Source: an uncultured Oscillospiraceae bacterium
Lineage (GTDB): Bacteria > Bacillota > Clostridia > Oscillospirales > Acutalibacteraceae
Direction of reading: 5' to 3'
Length of the DNA: 10,218 bases
Assembly (NCBI GenBank): GCA_900543525.1
Contig: UQRS01000076.1
Span: 1-10,218, forward strand
Part shown: piece after piece, positions 1 to 7,527 of the stretch
Layout of the letters: every line of letters begins with the position of its first letter
Numbering within the stretch: the stretch's first letter is position 1
Notes under the pieces: model-generated
Seen by the model: only the letters and a program-made list of their open reading frames with translations
The model's database searches: none
What the model was told of the DNA's origin: nothing
Position numbers and translations under genes: made by a program

Positions 1-191
1 CCTTGTCCAGACACATTTTTACTCCGGCAAAACTGCAAAGCACCTGCCAGCGATGGATTTTCGAGTGATTTTTGTCCTTTTCACCTTGGCGGGCGGCAGC
101 CCGCCTGCGGCTCAAAAGTCAAAAATCGCCGGAAAGATGCGCTGACAGGCGTGTTTGCTCCCGTCAACCGATGGTAATACGGCGACAAACG
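1..191. other. non-coding left end, one short hairpin
   Basis: I see no credible gene here. A perfect 7-bp inverted repeat (GGCGGGC at 88-94, GCCCGCC at 99-105, 4-nt loop) is not followed by a T-tract on either strand, so it is not a typical terminator. The block could be an intergenic repeat or the 3' flank of a gene beyond the window edge. The reading frame open from 155 on the plus strand is antisense to galT and has no ribosome binding site. Confidence 0.4.
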
Positions 192-243
192 CAAAAAAGG
201 CCGGCCGCCGGTTATCCGCAAAACCGGCGGCTGGCCTTTTTTT
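192..243 (-). terminator. galT intrinsic terminator, probably bidirectional
   Basis: A 15-bp stem (199-213 paired with 222-236, one G-T wobble) surrounds an 8-nt loop. It is flanked by six A's on the left and seven T's on the right. Read on the minus strand it is a GC-rich hairpin followed by six U's, about 40 nt after the galT stop codon. The T-tract on the other side means it could also stop plus-strand transcription entering from the left. Confidence 0.9.
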
Positions 244-277
244 AAATTTAAACGGCGCTTACCGCAGAGGCTTTTCC

Positions 278-1780
278 CTACAGCGCAGCCAGAAACAGGT
301 CGAAGGCCGCCTGCCCCTCGGCAGTGCGTTTAAAGACCCCGGCGTCCTCCAACACTCGGAGGAATACCCGCCCGGTCTCCTGCTCCAGGATCGGCATCAC
401 ATTTTCCGCGTCGAAACGGCCGTATTTTTGGCGGAGCATCTCCGCCCAGTCGGCGTGCTTCTCAATCTCGGGGATGGCGCGAATATCCTCCCCTTGCACC
501 AGCGCCTCGGCCAGACGGGCAAACTCCCCCTTCAGCCGGGCCGGAAGAACCGCCAGACCCATAACCTCGATCAGGCCGATGTTCTCCTTCTTAATATGAT
601 GAAGGTCGGCATGAGGATGAAAAACGCCGAGCGGATGCTCATCCGTTGTGATGTTGTTGCGCAGCACAAGGTCCAGCTCGTACTTCTCCCCATTTTTGCG
701 GGCGATCGGCGTGATGGTGTTGTGCGGCTGGCCGTCCGTCTCCGCATAGATAAAGGCGGCCGGGTCGCTGTAGCTCCGCCATTTTTGCAAAATGTGGTCG
801 CCAAGCTCAATCAGGCGATCAGGCGCCTCCCCGCGCAGGCGGAGAACCGACATCGGCCAGGCGACTACGCCCGCCTCTACATCCTCGAACCCGGGCAGAG
901 AAAACCTCCGCTCGATCTTCGCTTTGGCCATGGCGAAGGTGTAGTTGCCCCCCTGAAAATGATCGTGGCTGAGGATTGAGCCGCCGACAATCGGCAGATC
1001 GGCGTTGGAACCGACAAAGTAATGCGGGAACTGCCGGACAAAATCGAACAGCTTGCAGAAGGTGTTCCGCTCAATCTTCATCGGCACATGCTGTCCGTTA
1101 AACACGATGCAGTGCTCGTTATAATAAACATAGGGCGAGTACTGAAATCCCCACGTGCTTTTCTGAATCTCCACCGGGATTACCCGCAGATTCTGCCGCG
1201 CCGGATGGTCGAGGCGGCCGGCGTACCCCTCGTTCTCCCGGCAGAGCTGGCACTTGGGGTATCCGCTCTGGCGGGCGTTCTTTGCGGCCGCGATGGCCTT
1301 GGGATCTTTCTCCGGCTTGGAGAGGTTGATGGTAATATCCAGCTCGCCGTAATCGGTCTCCGCCTTCCACTTGCGGTCCCGGGATATGCGGTCGCGCCGG
1401 ATGTAGTTGCTGTTCAGATTCATTTGGTAATAGTCGTCCGTCGCCTCTTCCGGAGAATGGGCGTACTGCGCCCAGAACCGCCCGATCACCTGAGAGGGCG
1501 GCGGAGTGAGGATTCCCATAATCCGGGTATCAAACAGGTCGCGCCAGGTCACGCTGTCCTCCTCCATCAGACCGTGGGCGAGGGCGTAATCGCACATCTC
1601 CCCCAATGTCGCTGGAAGGCTGTCGTCCGCCGTCCAGACGTGCGGCAGATCATCCATGCCGTCCAGCCGGAACAGCTCCAGCAGACGATTGGTTATATAA
1701 AAGCGATCTTCCTCGGCAACGAGGCCGGTCTGCACGCCGTAATCTACCAGTTTTCCGATACAATTCAGTATTTGCGTCAT
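278..1780 (-). CDS. galT: galactose-1-phosphate uridylyltransferase, class II
   Basis: This Leloir-pathway enzyme transfers UMP from UDP-glucose to galactose 1-phosphate, giving UDP-galactose and glucose 1-phosphate in the cytoplasm. The product is 500 residues, the usual size for the longer Firmicutes class II GalT and much longer than class I enzymes (about 350). The motif SHDHFQGG at residues 271-278 carries the HxHxQ signature of the nucleotidyl-transfer site, the second His being the expected covalent nucleophile. A CxxC pair lies at 177-180 and a conserved HPHADLHH block at 388-395. The ATG is preceded by GGTGGGGGA. The gene stands alone with its own terminator, separated from galK by the Na+-pump genes. 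The family call is firm; enzyme activity is inferred. Confidence 0.95.
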   Translation of the reverse strand: MTQILNCIGKLVDYGVQTGLVAEEDRFYITNRLLELFRLDGMDDLPHVWTADDSLPATLGEMCDYALAHGLMEEDSVTWRDLFDTRIMGILTPPPSQVIGRFWAQYAHSPEEATDDYYQMNLNSNYIRRDRISRDRKWKAETDYGELDITINLSKPEKDPKAIAAAKNARQSGYPKCQLCRENEGYAGRLDHPARQNLRVIPVEIQKSTWGFQYSPYVYYNEHCIVFNGQHVPMKIERNTFCKLFDFVRQFPHYFVGSNADLPIVGGSILSHDHFQGGNYTFAMAKAKIERRFSLPGFEDVEAGVVAWPMSVLRLRGEAPDRLIELGDHILQKWRSYSDPAAFIYAETDGQPHNTITPIARKNGEKYELDLVLRNNITTDEHPLGVFHPHADLHHIKKENIGLIEVMGLAVLPARLKGEFARLAEALVQGEDIRAIPEIEKHADWAEMLRQKYGRFDAENVMPILEQETGRVFLRVLEDAGVFKRTAEGQAAFDLFLAAL

Positions 1781-1851
1781 TGATTATCCCCCACCTGATT
1801 GATGAATAATGTTGTGCTTTTAAAGCTCTGCCCGGCCTGACCCTTAATAAA

Positions 1852-1923
1852 AGTATAGGCCTCTCCGGTGGCATATATGTGCCGCTTTGCAGAATCTTTA
1901 TGCTTTAAGCTGACGGGTATCAA
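1852..1923 (-). promoter_or_regulatory. possible galT promoter/operator region
   Basis: Two weak promoter readings exist on the minus strand. One is TTGATA (1918-1923), a 17-nt spacer and TAAAGA (1895-1900). The other is a good -10, TATACT (1852-1857), with no recognisable -35. The inverted repeat GGCACATATATGCC (1870-1883) lies just downstream of the first or in the -35 region of the second, so it could be a regulator site. I found no convincing match to a CcpA cre box. Which promoter is used cannot be decided by eye. Confidence 0.35.
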
Positions 1924-1955
1924 GCGCCGCGCTCCCTCCACACAACGAAATTAAG

Positions 1956-2000
1956 TAAAAGCAAAGAAAAATGCGGCGTTCCACCAAAGGAGCGCCGCAT
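1956..2000 (-). terminator. terminator of the decarboxylase beta/gamma operon
   Basis: A 12-bp stem (1971-1982 with 1989-2000, one G-T wobble) closes a 6-nt loop. On the minus strand it is followed by a T-rich tract (TTTTTCTTTGCTTTT). It lies about 57 nt after the beta-subunit stop codon and before the galT promoter region, so it ends the pump transcript. Confidence 0.88.
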
Positions 2001-2057
2001 GCAAAGTCTTTCATTTTAGCAAAATCCGATGCGGCGCACCGAAAGTCTGTAAAATCC

Positions 2058-3254
2058 TTAAGCACACATGTTGAGCAGGACGCCTGCGGCAACAGCCGAA
2101 CCGATAACGCCGGCCACATTCGGTCCCATGGCATGCATCAGCAGGAAGTTGCCGGGATCATACTCCTGACCGACCTTCTGCGAAACACGTGCCGCCATCG
2201 GAACCGCCGAAACACCGGCCGAACCGATCAGAGGATTGACCTTCCCCTTGGTGATGAGGCACATCAGTTTGCCGAGCAGGACGCCGCCGACCGTACCGAA
2301 GGCGAAAGCGGCCAGACCCATTGCGATAATACCGAGCGTTTTGGCATTCAGAAAAGAGGGGCCGTTGGTCGTTGCACCAACACTGATACCGAGGAAGATG
2401 GTGATGATATTCATCAACTCATTCTGCGCCGTCTTGCTGATTCGATCCACCACGCCGCTTTCCTTCATCAGATTGCCGAGCATCAGCATTCCGACAAGCG
2501 GTGCTGCATCAGGAAGAAGCAGAGCGACAACGATGGTAACCAAAACCGGGAAAATGATCTTCTCAATCCGGGAGACCGGACGGAGAGAATCCATGCGGAT
2601 CATCCGCTCTTTCTTGGTCGTCAGCAACTTCATAATCGGCGGCTGAATAACCGGCACAAGCGCCATGTAGGAGTAGGCCGCCACGGCGATAGAACCGAGC
2701 AGATTCGGCGCCAGTTTGGAGGTAACGAAAATCGCGGTCGGGCCGTCCGCACCGCCGATGATGCCGATCGAGCCGGCCTCATTCACGTTGAAGCCAAGTG
2801 CCAGCGCACCGACGAAAGCGACGAAAATACCAAACTGCGCCGCCGCGCCGAGCAGAAAGCTCTTCGGATTGGCGATCAGGGGACCGAAATCGGTCATCGC
2901 GCCAATGCCGAGGAAAATCAGAGGCGGATATATACCCAGCTTGACCCCCATATACAGGATGTCAAGAAGGCCGCCTTCATGTAAAATGGTATTGTAACTG
3001 ATATCTGCACTTGCCCCTTGCCAAAGCTCGGGATGATAAAGTCCCGCCCCGGGGAGGTTGGTGAGCAGCATACCGAAAGCGATCGGCAAAAGCAGCAGCG
3101 GCTCAAACTGGAATTTGATCGCCAGCACAAAGAGGACACAGGCCACGCCGATCATGATCAGGCTTTTGTAGCCGTCCCCCTGGAAAAAGCCGGCGAAACC
3201 GGAATTGGAAAGGATCGAAGCAATCGTATCCACAAATTTCTGAAAAATTTCCAT
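2058..3254 (-). CDS. oadB: Na+-translocating decarboxylase, beta subunit (OadB/MmdB/GcdB family)
   Basis: This polytopic inner-membrane subunit decarboxylates carboxybiotin and exports Na+, in oxaloacetate, methylmalonyl-CoA or glutaconyl-CoA decarboxylase complexes. The 398-residue product is hydrophobic with many membrane segments. It carries the family hallmark GGADGPTAIF at residues 167-176 and, near 194-216, the conserved AAYSYMALVP...QPPIMK...TTKKER stretch. Using D203 of Klebsiella OadB as anchor (here D170), the other functional residues reported there, Y229, N373 and S382, fall on Y196, N340 and S349 with the same offset, so the Na+ path looks intact. It starts 21 nt after the gamma-subunit stop, with GAGG upstream of the ATG. 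The substrate cannot be told from this subunit alone; no alpha subunit or biotin carrier is adjacent. Confidence 0.93.
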   Translation of the reverse strand: MEIFQKFVDTIASILSNSGFAGFFQGDGYKSLIMIGVACVLFVLAIKFQFEPLLLLPIAFGMLLTNLPGAGLYHPELWQGASADISYNTILHEGGLLDILYMGVKLGIYPPLIFLGIGAMTDFGPLIANPKSFLLGAAAQFGIFVAFVGALALGFNVNEAGSIGIIGGADGPTAIFVTSKLAPNLLGSIAVAAYSYMALVPVIQPPIMKLLTTKKERMIRMDSLRPVSRIEKIIFPVLVTIVVALLLPDAAPLVGMLMLGNLMKESGVVDRISKTAQNELMNIITIFLGISVGATTNGPSFLNAKTLGIIAMGLAAFAFGTVGGVLLGKLMCLITKGKVNPLIGSAGVSAVPMAARVSQKVGQEYDPGNFLLMHAMGPNVAGVIGSAVAAGVLLNMCA

Positions 3255-3275
3255 TTCTTAAACCTCGCCGCCTTT

Positions 3276-3671
3276 CTAAAACGCGCGGGTGTTGCGCGCA
3301 ACGCCCGCCGCAGCCCACACGCTGCGCGCACCGGCCGCCGGCCGGACATTCCGCACGGCAAAGGTCTTGCCGCTTCCCGCATAGGTTGCTGCAACCGCTG
3401 CCGAAATCACTGCGATCAGCTCATCTTCATTGGAAACGGCCGCACTCTGCACAGCCTGCGGCGCCGCTGCCGGCGCTTTAGCTGCTGCGGCCGCCGGAGG
3501 GGTTGCACTCCCCGCCTTTGCAGCCTTTTTTTTCGCGCTGGCACCGTTCACCTGCTTCATGATTGCGCCAAATATGGAAATGACGACAACCAGCAGGATC
3601 AGCGTACCGAAAACAATGGCCAGACCGCAGATCGTTACATTGATTGCGACATCCATCAAACTCTCCGTCAT
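3276..3671 (-). CDS. oadG: Na+-translocating decarboxylase, gamma/delta subunit (OadG family)
   Basis: This small membrane-anchor subunit holds the decarboxylase complex together. The 131-residue protein has one N-terminal membrane helix (about residues 8-36), a KKK patch (48-50), and a flexible Ala/Pro-rich linker (about 51-79). A C-terminal segment starts NEDELIAVISAAVAA (81-95) and ends with a basic, Trp-containing tail, as in Clostridial OadG/MmdD proteins. AAGGAG (3679-3684) sits 7 nt before the ATG and a near-consensus promoter lies just upstream, so this is the first gene of the operon, followed by the beta subunit. The tail has no AMKM biotinylation motif, so it is not a biotin carrier. 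Small size and low complexity make the family call less firm than for beta, but the pairing supports it. Confidence 0.85.
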   Translation of the reverse strand: MTESLMDVAINVTICGLAIVFGTLILLVVVISIFGAIMKQVNGASAKKKAAKAGSATPPAAAAAKAPAAAPQAVQSAAVSNEDELIAVISAAVAATYAGSGKTFAVRNVRPAAGARSVWAAAGVARNTRAF

Positions 3672-3725
3672 ACAATCGCTCCTTCGCTGAAAGATATTGT
3701 AGAAAATTTAACACACTTACCGAGT

Positions 3726-3754
3726 ATTATAACGGAAACCGGAAAAACAATCAA
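3726..3754 (-). promoter_or_regulatory. sigma-A promoter of the oadG-oadB operon
   Basis: On the minus strand, TTGATT (3749-3754), an exact 17-nt spacer and TATAAT (3726-3731) form a near-consensus promoter. The predicted start is near 3719, giving a leader of about 48 nt to the oadG ATG. This separates the pump genes from galK. Confidence 0.85.
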
Positions 3755-3792
3755 CCTTTCAAGCAAAGATAATGAAATTTTATCCAGATTCA

Positions 3793-3817
3793 CAAAAATG
3801 CCCACCGGAACTGCGGG
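3793..3817 (-). terminator. weak terminator after galK
   Basis: A short stem (3801-3805 with 3813-3817, 5 bp with one G-T wobble, 7-nt loop) is followed on the minus strand by CATTTTTG. It lies about 21 nt past the galK stop. The stem is short, so termination may be partial and some read-through into oadG is possible. Confidence 0.4.
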
Positions 3818-3838
3818 GGATTTTTAGCAATTTTCCTA

Positions 3839-5122
3839 TCAGGCGTCGGTAGCCGTCAGGGCAAAACCGCCCGCCGGCCGAATATTCAGAACATGGCAGC
3901 TCTCGTCGCCGAAGACAACCTCCATCTCATTGATAAAGCGCTCCAGCAGCTCGTCAGGAACAAAGGCCTGAATCGTCCCGGCGAAGCCGCCTCCATGAAC
4001 GCGGAAAGCCCCCTTCTCCCCCAGGATCCGCTCGCACAAGGCCAGTGCAAGCGACAATCCCTGCTCCTTGGGCGCGGAGGGAGAGTAGACGTTCTGCAAA
4101 TACATATAGGAGGAGCGGCCGGACGCCCGGACAAGGGAGAGAAACGCCTCAAAATTGCCGGACTTCAAAGCCTCCTTCTCCTCGATCGCGCGGCGGTTTT
4201 CGTCAAAGAAATGCAAAGCCCGCAGCACCGCACGGTCGCCACACTGCTCCCGCACGGTCGCAATCGAGAGGAGGAACTGCTCCTCCTCCACCTCGCGCAG
4301 CACCGTCTTGCCAAAGAGGGCGGCAACCGACCGCATCTCCTCGGTAATGTCGGCGTAATCCTGCGTCAGGTCGGCGTGGTTGCCGCCGGTGTTCACGATG
4401 CAGAGGCGGTGTCCGCGCTCCGCCGGATCAAAGGCGATCTTTTCAATCACCGGGTTCTCCGGATCGGCAAAGTCAATCGCCGTAAAGCCACCGACACTGC
4501 TGGCCATCTGATCCATCAGGCCGCATGGCTTGCCGAAATAGACGTTTTCGGCATACTGCGCCATTTTGGCGGTCTGTACCGCCATCTCCACCCCGCCGTT
4601 GTAGAGGTGACAGAGGATAACCCCCACCAGCACCTCAAAGGCGGCCGAACTGGAAAGCCCGGAGCCTTTCAGAACATTGGAGGTTGTATAGGCGTCAAAG
4701 CCGCCGATTTTCAGCCCGGCCTTGCAAAAAGCAGCGCACATGCCGCGGATCAGGGCGGCCGCCTTCCCCTCCTCCGCCTTTACGGGGTCGAGGACAGAAA
4801 GATCAATCTCATCCATATCAAAGCCGGCCGACTGAATGCGGATGATATTCTCCTCATTCGGGGAGACAACCGCAATCACATCCAGATTGACGCTGCCGGC
4901 CAGCACGCAGCCGTGCTGATGATCGGTGTGGTTGCCGCCAACCTCCGTCCGGCCGGGCGCGCTGAAGAAGCGCACCTCTCTGTCCTTGCCGAACAGCTTG
5001 CCGAAGGCGTCGCAGGCGGCTGCATAGCGTTTGGCGGAAAGCTCGTGCTCTCCATACAGCAGATTGAGGTCGGCCGCATAGCCGTGCTCCTCCATCCGCT
5101 TTTTCTGTTCTTCCAGATTCAT
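3839..5122 (-). CDS. galK: galactokinase (GHMP kinase family), variant sugar motif
   Basis: It phosphorylates galactose at C1 with ATP, the first committed Leloir step. The product is 427 residues, slightly longer than typical GalK (about 380-400). GHMP landmarks are the sugar-site motif at residues 57-68 (GRTEVGGNHTDH), the phosphate-binding loop LKGSGLSSSAAF (151-162), the catalytic Asp in GLMDQ (D204), and the C-terminal glycine motif VHGGGFAG (375-382). R58 matches the conserved catalytic-site Arg. The usual signature reads GEHTDY; here the Glu that contacts the sugar is replaced by Asn64, so the substrate is slightly uncertain. A TTG 15 nt upstream would extend the frame, but it is adjacent to the GGGAGG ribosome binding site, so the ATG at 5122 is chosen. 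It follows the aldo/keto reductase by 16 nt, very likely in one operon. Confidence 0.9.
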   Translation of the reverse strand: MNLEEQKKRMEEHGYAADLNLLYGEHELSAKRYAAACDAFGKLFGKDREVRFFSAPGRTEVGGNHTDHQHGCVLAGSVNLDVIAVVSPNEENIIRIQSAGFDMDEIDLSVLDPVKAEEGKAAALIRGMCAAFCKAGLKIGGFDAYTTSNVLKGSGLSSSAAFEVLVGVILCHLYNGGVEMAVQTAKMAQYAENVYFGKPCGLMDQMASSVGGFTAIDFADPENPVIEKIAFDPAERGHRLCIVNTGGNHADLTQDYADITEEMRSVAALFGKTVLREVEEEQFLLSIATVREQCGDRAVLRALHFFDENRRAIEEKEALKSGNFEAFLSLVRASGRSSYMYLQNVYSPSAPKEQGLSLALALCERILGEKGAFRVHGGGFAGTIQAFVPDELLERFINEMEVVFGDESCHVLNIRPAGGFALTATDA

Positions 5123-5129
5123 TGATAAA

Positions 5130-5135
5130 CCTCCC
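5130..5135 (-). promoter_or_regulatory. galK ribosome binding site
   Basis: GGGAGG on the minus strand lies 7 nt before the ATG at 5122. It fits entirely between the aldo/keto reductase stop and the galK start and rules out the upstream in-frame TTG as the start. Confidence 0.85.
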
Positions 5136-5138
5136 AAT

Positions 5139-6095
5139 TCATTCGGTCAGGGCGGAGATGTCCATCTCCAGATCGGCGGCGCTCAGACTGTCGCGCAGCT
5201 GTGCCGCGCTTGAGCAGCCGACGATCGCGAATCCCTCCAGCGGGTTGCAGGTAATGTAGCCGAGCGCGATCGCCGCGGGAGACAGTCCGCTCTCCGCCGA
5301 GAGGGCGCGCACCCGCTCAATCCTGCGCAGATTCAGGTCGGTCAGAAAGCGCTCGCGAATCTTGCGGCCCAGCGCCGCTTCTCCCCCCGCGATGTATTTG
5401 GAAAAAATCCCCTTGGCCTGCGGGGAATAGGCCATCACCGGAATGCCGGCCTTCAGATAGCCGGCATACTCGGCGTCGGTCATGCAGACCAGCGTGTCGT
5501 CGTTCCAGGCCTCCGGCGTGCTGTGCGCCAGACTCCACTGAATCTGCGAAACCGAGAAGGGGGTCTTTCCCTTTTCCAGTGCGTAGGCGTTCGCCTCCAA
5601 AATCCGGGAAAGGCTCCAGTTGGAAGCGCCGAGTGCCCGGACGCGCCCCTCCTTCACCAAGCGATCCAGAATGTTCATAATCTCCCCCACCGGGATAGAG
5701 GTATCGTCCCGATGGAGAAAATAAACATCCGCCCGATCGGTCGAGAGGTCGCGCATGCTGGCCTCAAAATCGGCGTAGATCTCCCCCTCGCTGAGGCGGG
5801 AGACGTGCAGATCATAAAGCTGCGGATGGCCGCCCTTGGTCACCAGAAGCATCTCATCCCGGACGCCGCGCGATTTCATCCAGTCGCCGACCGTGCGCTC
5901 GCTTGCCGAATGCTCCGCCGCGTCGAGGCCGTAAACCCGGGCGGTGTCCAGCGTCCGACCGCCCGCAGCATAATACATGTCCAGCATATCGTAAGCGGTA
6001 TCCTTTGGAATATCAGTGCCGTAATAGCAGGTGCCGAGAACAATTTTGGAAAGAGACAAATCCCCGCCGGTCGCCCGGACAATCCCCTTTCGCAT
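5139..6095 (-). CDS. aldo/keto reductase family oxidoreductase
   Basis: It is a predicted soluble NAD(P)H-dependent reductase of carbonyl compounds or sugars with the (beta/alpha)8 AKR fold. At 318 residues it is the usual length. The catalytic tetrad is visible: D50 and Y55 in LDTARVYG, K87 in VTKGG, and H128 in YFLHRDD. The cofactor-side segment VGCSSAAQLRDSL (292-304) matches the conserved AKR C-terminal NADP-binding region. GASNW (156-160) and YSPQAKG (223-229) are further family markers. GGAAGG-like bases precede the ATG. It is the first gene of a two-gene unit with galK, so a role with galactose or another sugar is plausible, but this is inference; the substrate is unknown. Confidence 0.9.
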   Translation of the reverse strand: MRKGIVRATGGDLSLSKIVLGTCYYGTDIPKDTAYDMLDMYYAAGGRTLDTARVYGLDAAEHSASERTVGDWMKSRGVRDEMLLVTKGGHPQLYDLHVSRLSEGEIYADFEASMRDLSTDRADVYFLHRDDTSIPVGEIMNILDRLVKEGRVRALGASNWSLSRILEANAYALEKGKTPFSVSQIQWSLAHSTPEAWNDDTLVCMTDAEYAGYLKAGIPVMAYSPQAKGIFSKYIAGGEAALGRKIRERFLTDLNLRRIERVRALSAESGLSPAAIALGYITCNPLEGFAIVGCSSAAQLRDSLSAADLEMDISALTE

Positions 6096-6200
6096 CGGTC
6101 ACGCCCTTCCTTTCGTGGCGCGTCGGGTAAGAGAGCGGCCGCTGTCCGGCAAAGCCGAAAAGAGGCCTTTTCCCCACCCATTTTGCGCAAGGCTCAAAGA

Positions 6201-6229
6201 ATAGTATGCGGGATAACCGCAGTTTTAAA
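6201..6229 (-). promoter_or_regulatory. candidate promoter for the aldo/keto reductase-galK operon
   Basis: On the minus strand, TTTAAA (6224-6229), a 17-nt spacer and TACTAT (6201-6206) each match 4 of 6 consensus bases. The spacer contains a small inverted repeat, GCGG-TTATC-CCGC, that could be a regulator site. The gap after ackA (171 nt) has no hairpin with a downstream U-tract on this strand, so partial read-through from ackA is also possible. Confidence 0.35.
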
Positions 6230-6266
6230 CAGGGCAGACGCCGCCTTTCAAGCGGCAGCGCATCTT

Positions 6267-7472
6267 TTATTTTCCCCGTTTTTCGATCAAAGCAAGCGTG
6301 TCGCGGGCGATGACCATTTCCTCATCGGTCGGAATGACCCAGACCTCGATCTTGGAATCGGGGGTGGAAATCCGAACCTCCTTGCCGCGGGAGTGATTGG
6401 CCTCCGCCTCCAGTTTGACGCCGAGATAGCCGAGGTGCTCTACCACATACTGGCGCAGGCCCGGATCGTTTTCTCCGATGCCGCCGGTGAATACCACCGC
6501 GTCGAGGCCGTTCATGGCCGCCGCATAGCCGCCGACGAACTTGGCAACCTCATACCGCTGAATGCCGATGGCCAGCGCCGCGCGCTCGTTGCCGGCGTCG
6601 GCCGCGATGTTGACGTCGCGGCTGTCGTGAGAGAGGCCGGATACGCCGAGCAGGCCGGATTTTTTATTGCAGATGTCAGAAACCTCCGCCGGGGAAAGGC
6701 CGTCCTTCTCCGCGATGAAGGTCAGAACCGACGGATCCATCGTGCCGCAGCGGGTACCCATCATCATGCCGTCCAGCGGCGTCAGACCCATGGTCGTATC
6801 GAGGCACTTGCCATCCTTGACCGCCGTGATCGAGCAGCCGTTGCCCAGGTGACAGGTGACAATCTTGGTTCCTTCCGCCCCACGGCCGAGCTTCTCAATC
6901 ATGCGGCCGGAGACATAGCGGTGCGAAGTCCCATGGAAGCCGTAGCGGCGGATTCCGTATTTTTCATAATACTCGTACGGGATCGGATAAATATAGGAGG
7001 TCGCCGGCATGGTCTGATGAAAAGAGGTGTCGAACACCACAACCTCCGGCACGTCGGGACCAAGCTCCTCGATGCAGGCGCGGATGCCCAGCACATGCGC
7101 GGCATTGTGCAGCGGCGCCAGAGCGGCCAGCTTCTCAATCTTATTGATGACATCCTCATCCACAAAGCAGGACTCGGAGAAATAGGAGCCGCCCTGCACG
7201 ATCCGATGACCGACGGCCGAAATCTCCGCCATCGAGTCGATGACCTTGGTATCGCCGGTGGTCAGCACATCAACCAGGCACTTGAACGCCTCCGAATGGG
7301 TGGGCATCGGATAGTCCGCTTCATACTTGCGGCCGTCGGCCGTCTTGTGACTGATGCAGCCGGTAAATCCGATCCGCTCACAGATGCCCTTGGCCAGAAC
7401 ATGCTCATTCTCCATATCAATCAGCTGATACTTGAGGGATGAGCTTCCTGCGTTGACGACGAGAATTTTCAT
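6267..7472 (-). CDS. ackA: acetate kinase
   Basis: It interconverts acetyl phosphate + ADP and acetate + ATP, the main ATP-yielding step of acetate fermentation. The 401-residue product has the canonical start MKILVVNAGSSSLK. Active-site residues known from the Methanosarcina enzyme occupy matching places: N7, R90, D148 (FDTSFH), H180 (YGFHGTSH), R241 and E384 (PTDEE). HLGNGCS (208-214) and FTGGIGEN (328-335) are the nucleotide-binding loops of the ASKHA fold. GGGAGG lies 8 nt before the ATG. The usual partner gene pta is not adjacent; the aldo/keto reductase follows instead. A strong promoter about 150 nt upstream implies a long leader. Confidence 0.98.
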   Translation of the reverse strand: MKILVVNAGSSSLKYQLIDMENEHVLAKGICERIGFTGCISHKTADGRKYEADYPMPTHSEAFKCLVDVLTTGDTKVIDSMAEISAVGHRIVQGGSYFSESCFVDEDVINKIEKLAALAPLHNAAHVLGIRACIEELGPDVPEVVVFDTSFHQTMPATSYIYPIPYEYYEKYGIRRYGFHGTSHRYVSGRMIEKLGRGAEGTKIVTCHLGNGCSITAVKDGKCLDTTMGLTPLDGMMMGTRCGTMDPSVLTFIAEKDGLSPAEVSDICNKKSGLLGVSGLSHDSRDVNIAADAGNERAALAIGIQRYEVAKFVGGYAAAMNGLDAVVFTGGIGENDPGLRQYVVEHLGYLGVKLEAEANHSRGKEVRISTPDSKIEVWVIPTDEEMVIARDTLALIEKRGK

Positions 7473-7527
7473 TTTAAATTCCTCCCGAATTTTGATTTTT
7501 CTATGTTTTTTTCTGTGCTTTTCCCGG

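Noticed and set aside
155..979. 274-codon plus-strand frame beginning before the galT terminator
   Set aside because: It reads through a strong hairpin terminator and then antisense to galT, with no motif.
1884..1897. CcpA cre box in the galT upstream region
   Set aside because: The AAAGCG core is present but the flanking bases mismatch the cre consensus at six or more positions.
1971..2984. 337-codon plus-strand frame antisense to the beta subunit
   Set aside because: It starts in the operon terminator stem and has a composition unlike a real protein (Arg/His/Asp-rich), as expected of the complement of a membrane protein gene.
3893..5125. 410-codon plus-strand frame antisense to galK
   Set aside because: It mirrors the galK reading frame closely, has no ribosome binding site and no recognisable domain; it is a shadow of a GC-rich gene.
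6241..6266. GCCGC/GCGGC inverted repeat just after the ackA stop as an ackA terminator
   Set aside because: On the ackA strand it is not followed by a U-tract, and the stem is only about 5 bp; the T-rich side faces the wrong way.
5523..7442. 639-codon open frame on the plus strand antisense to ackA and the aldo/keto reductase
   Set aside because: It spans two well-recognised genes and their intergenic gap, shows no family motif, and is explained by the high GC content leaving few stops in the opposite strand.
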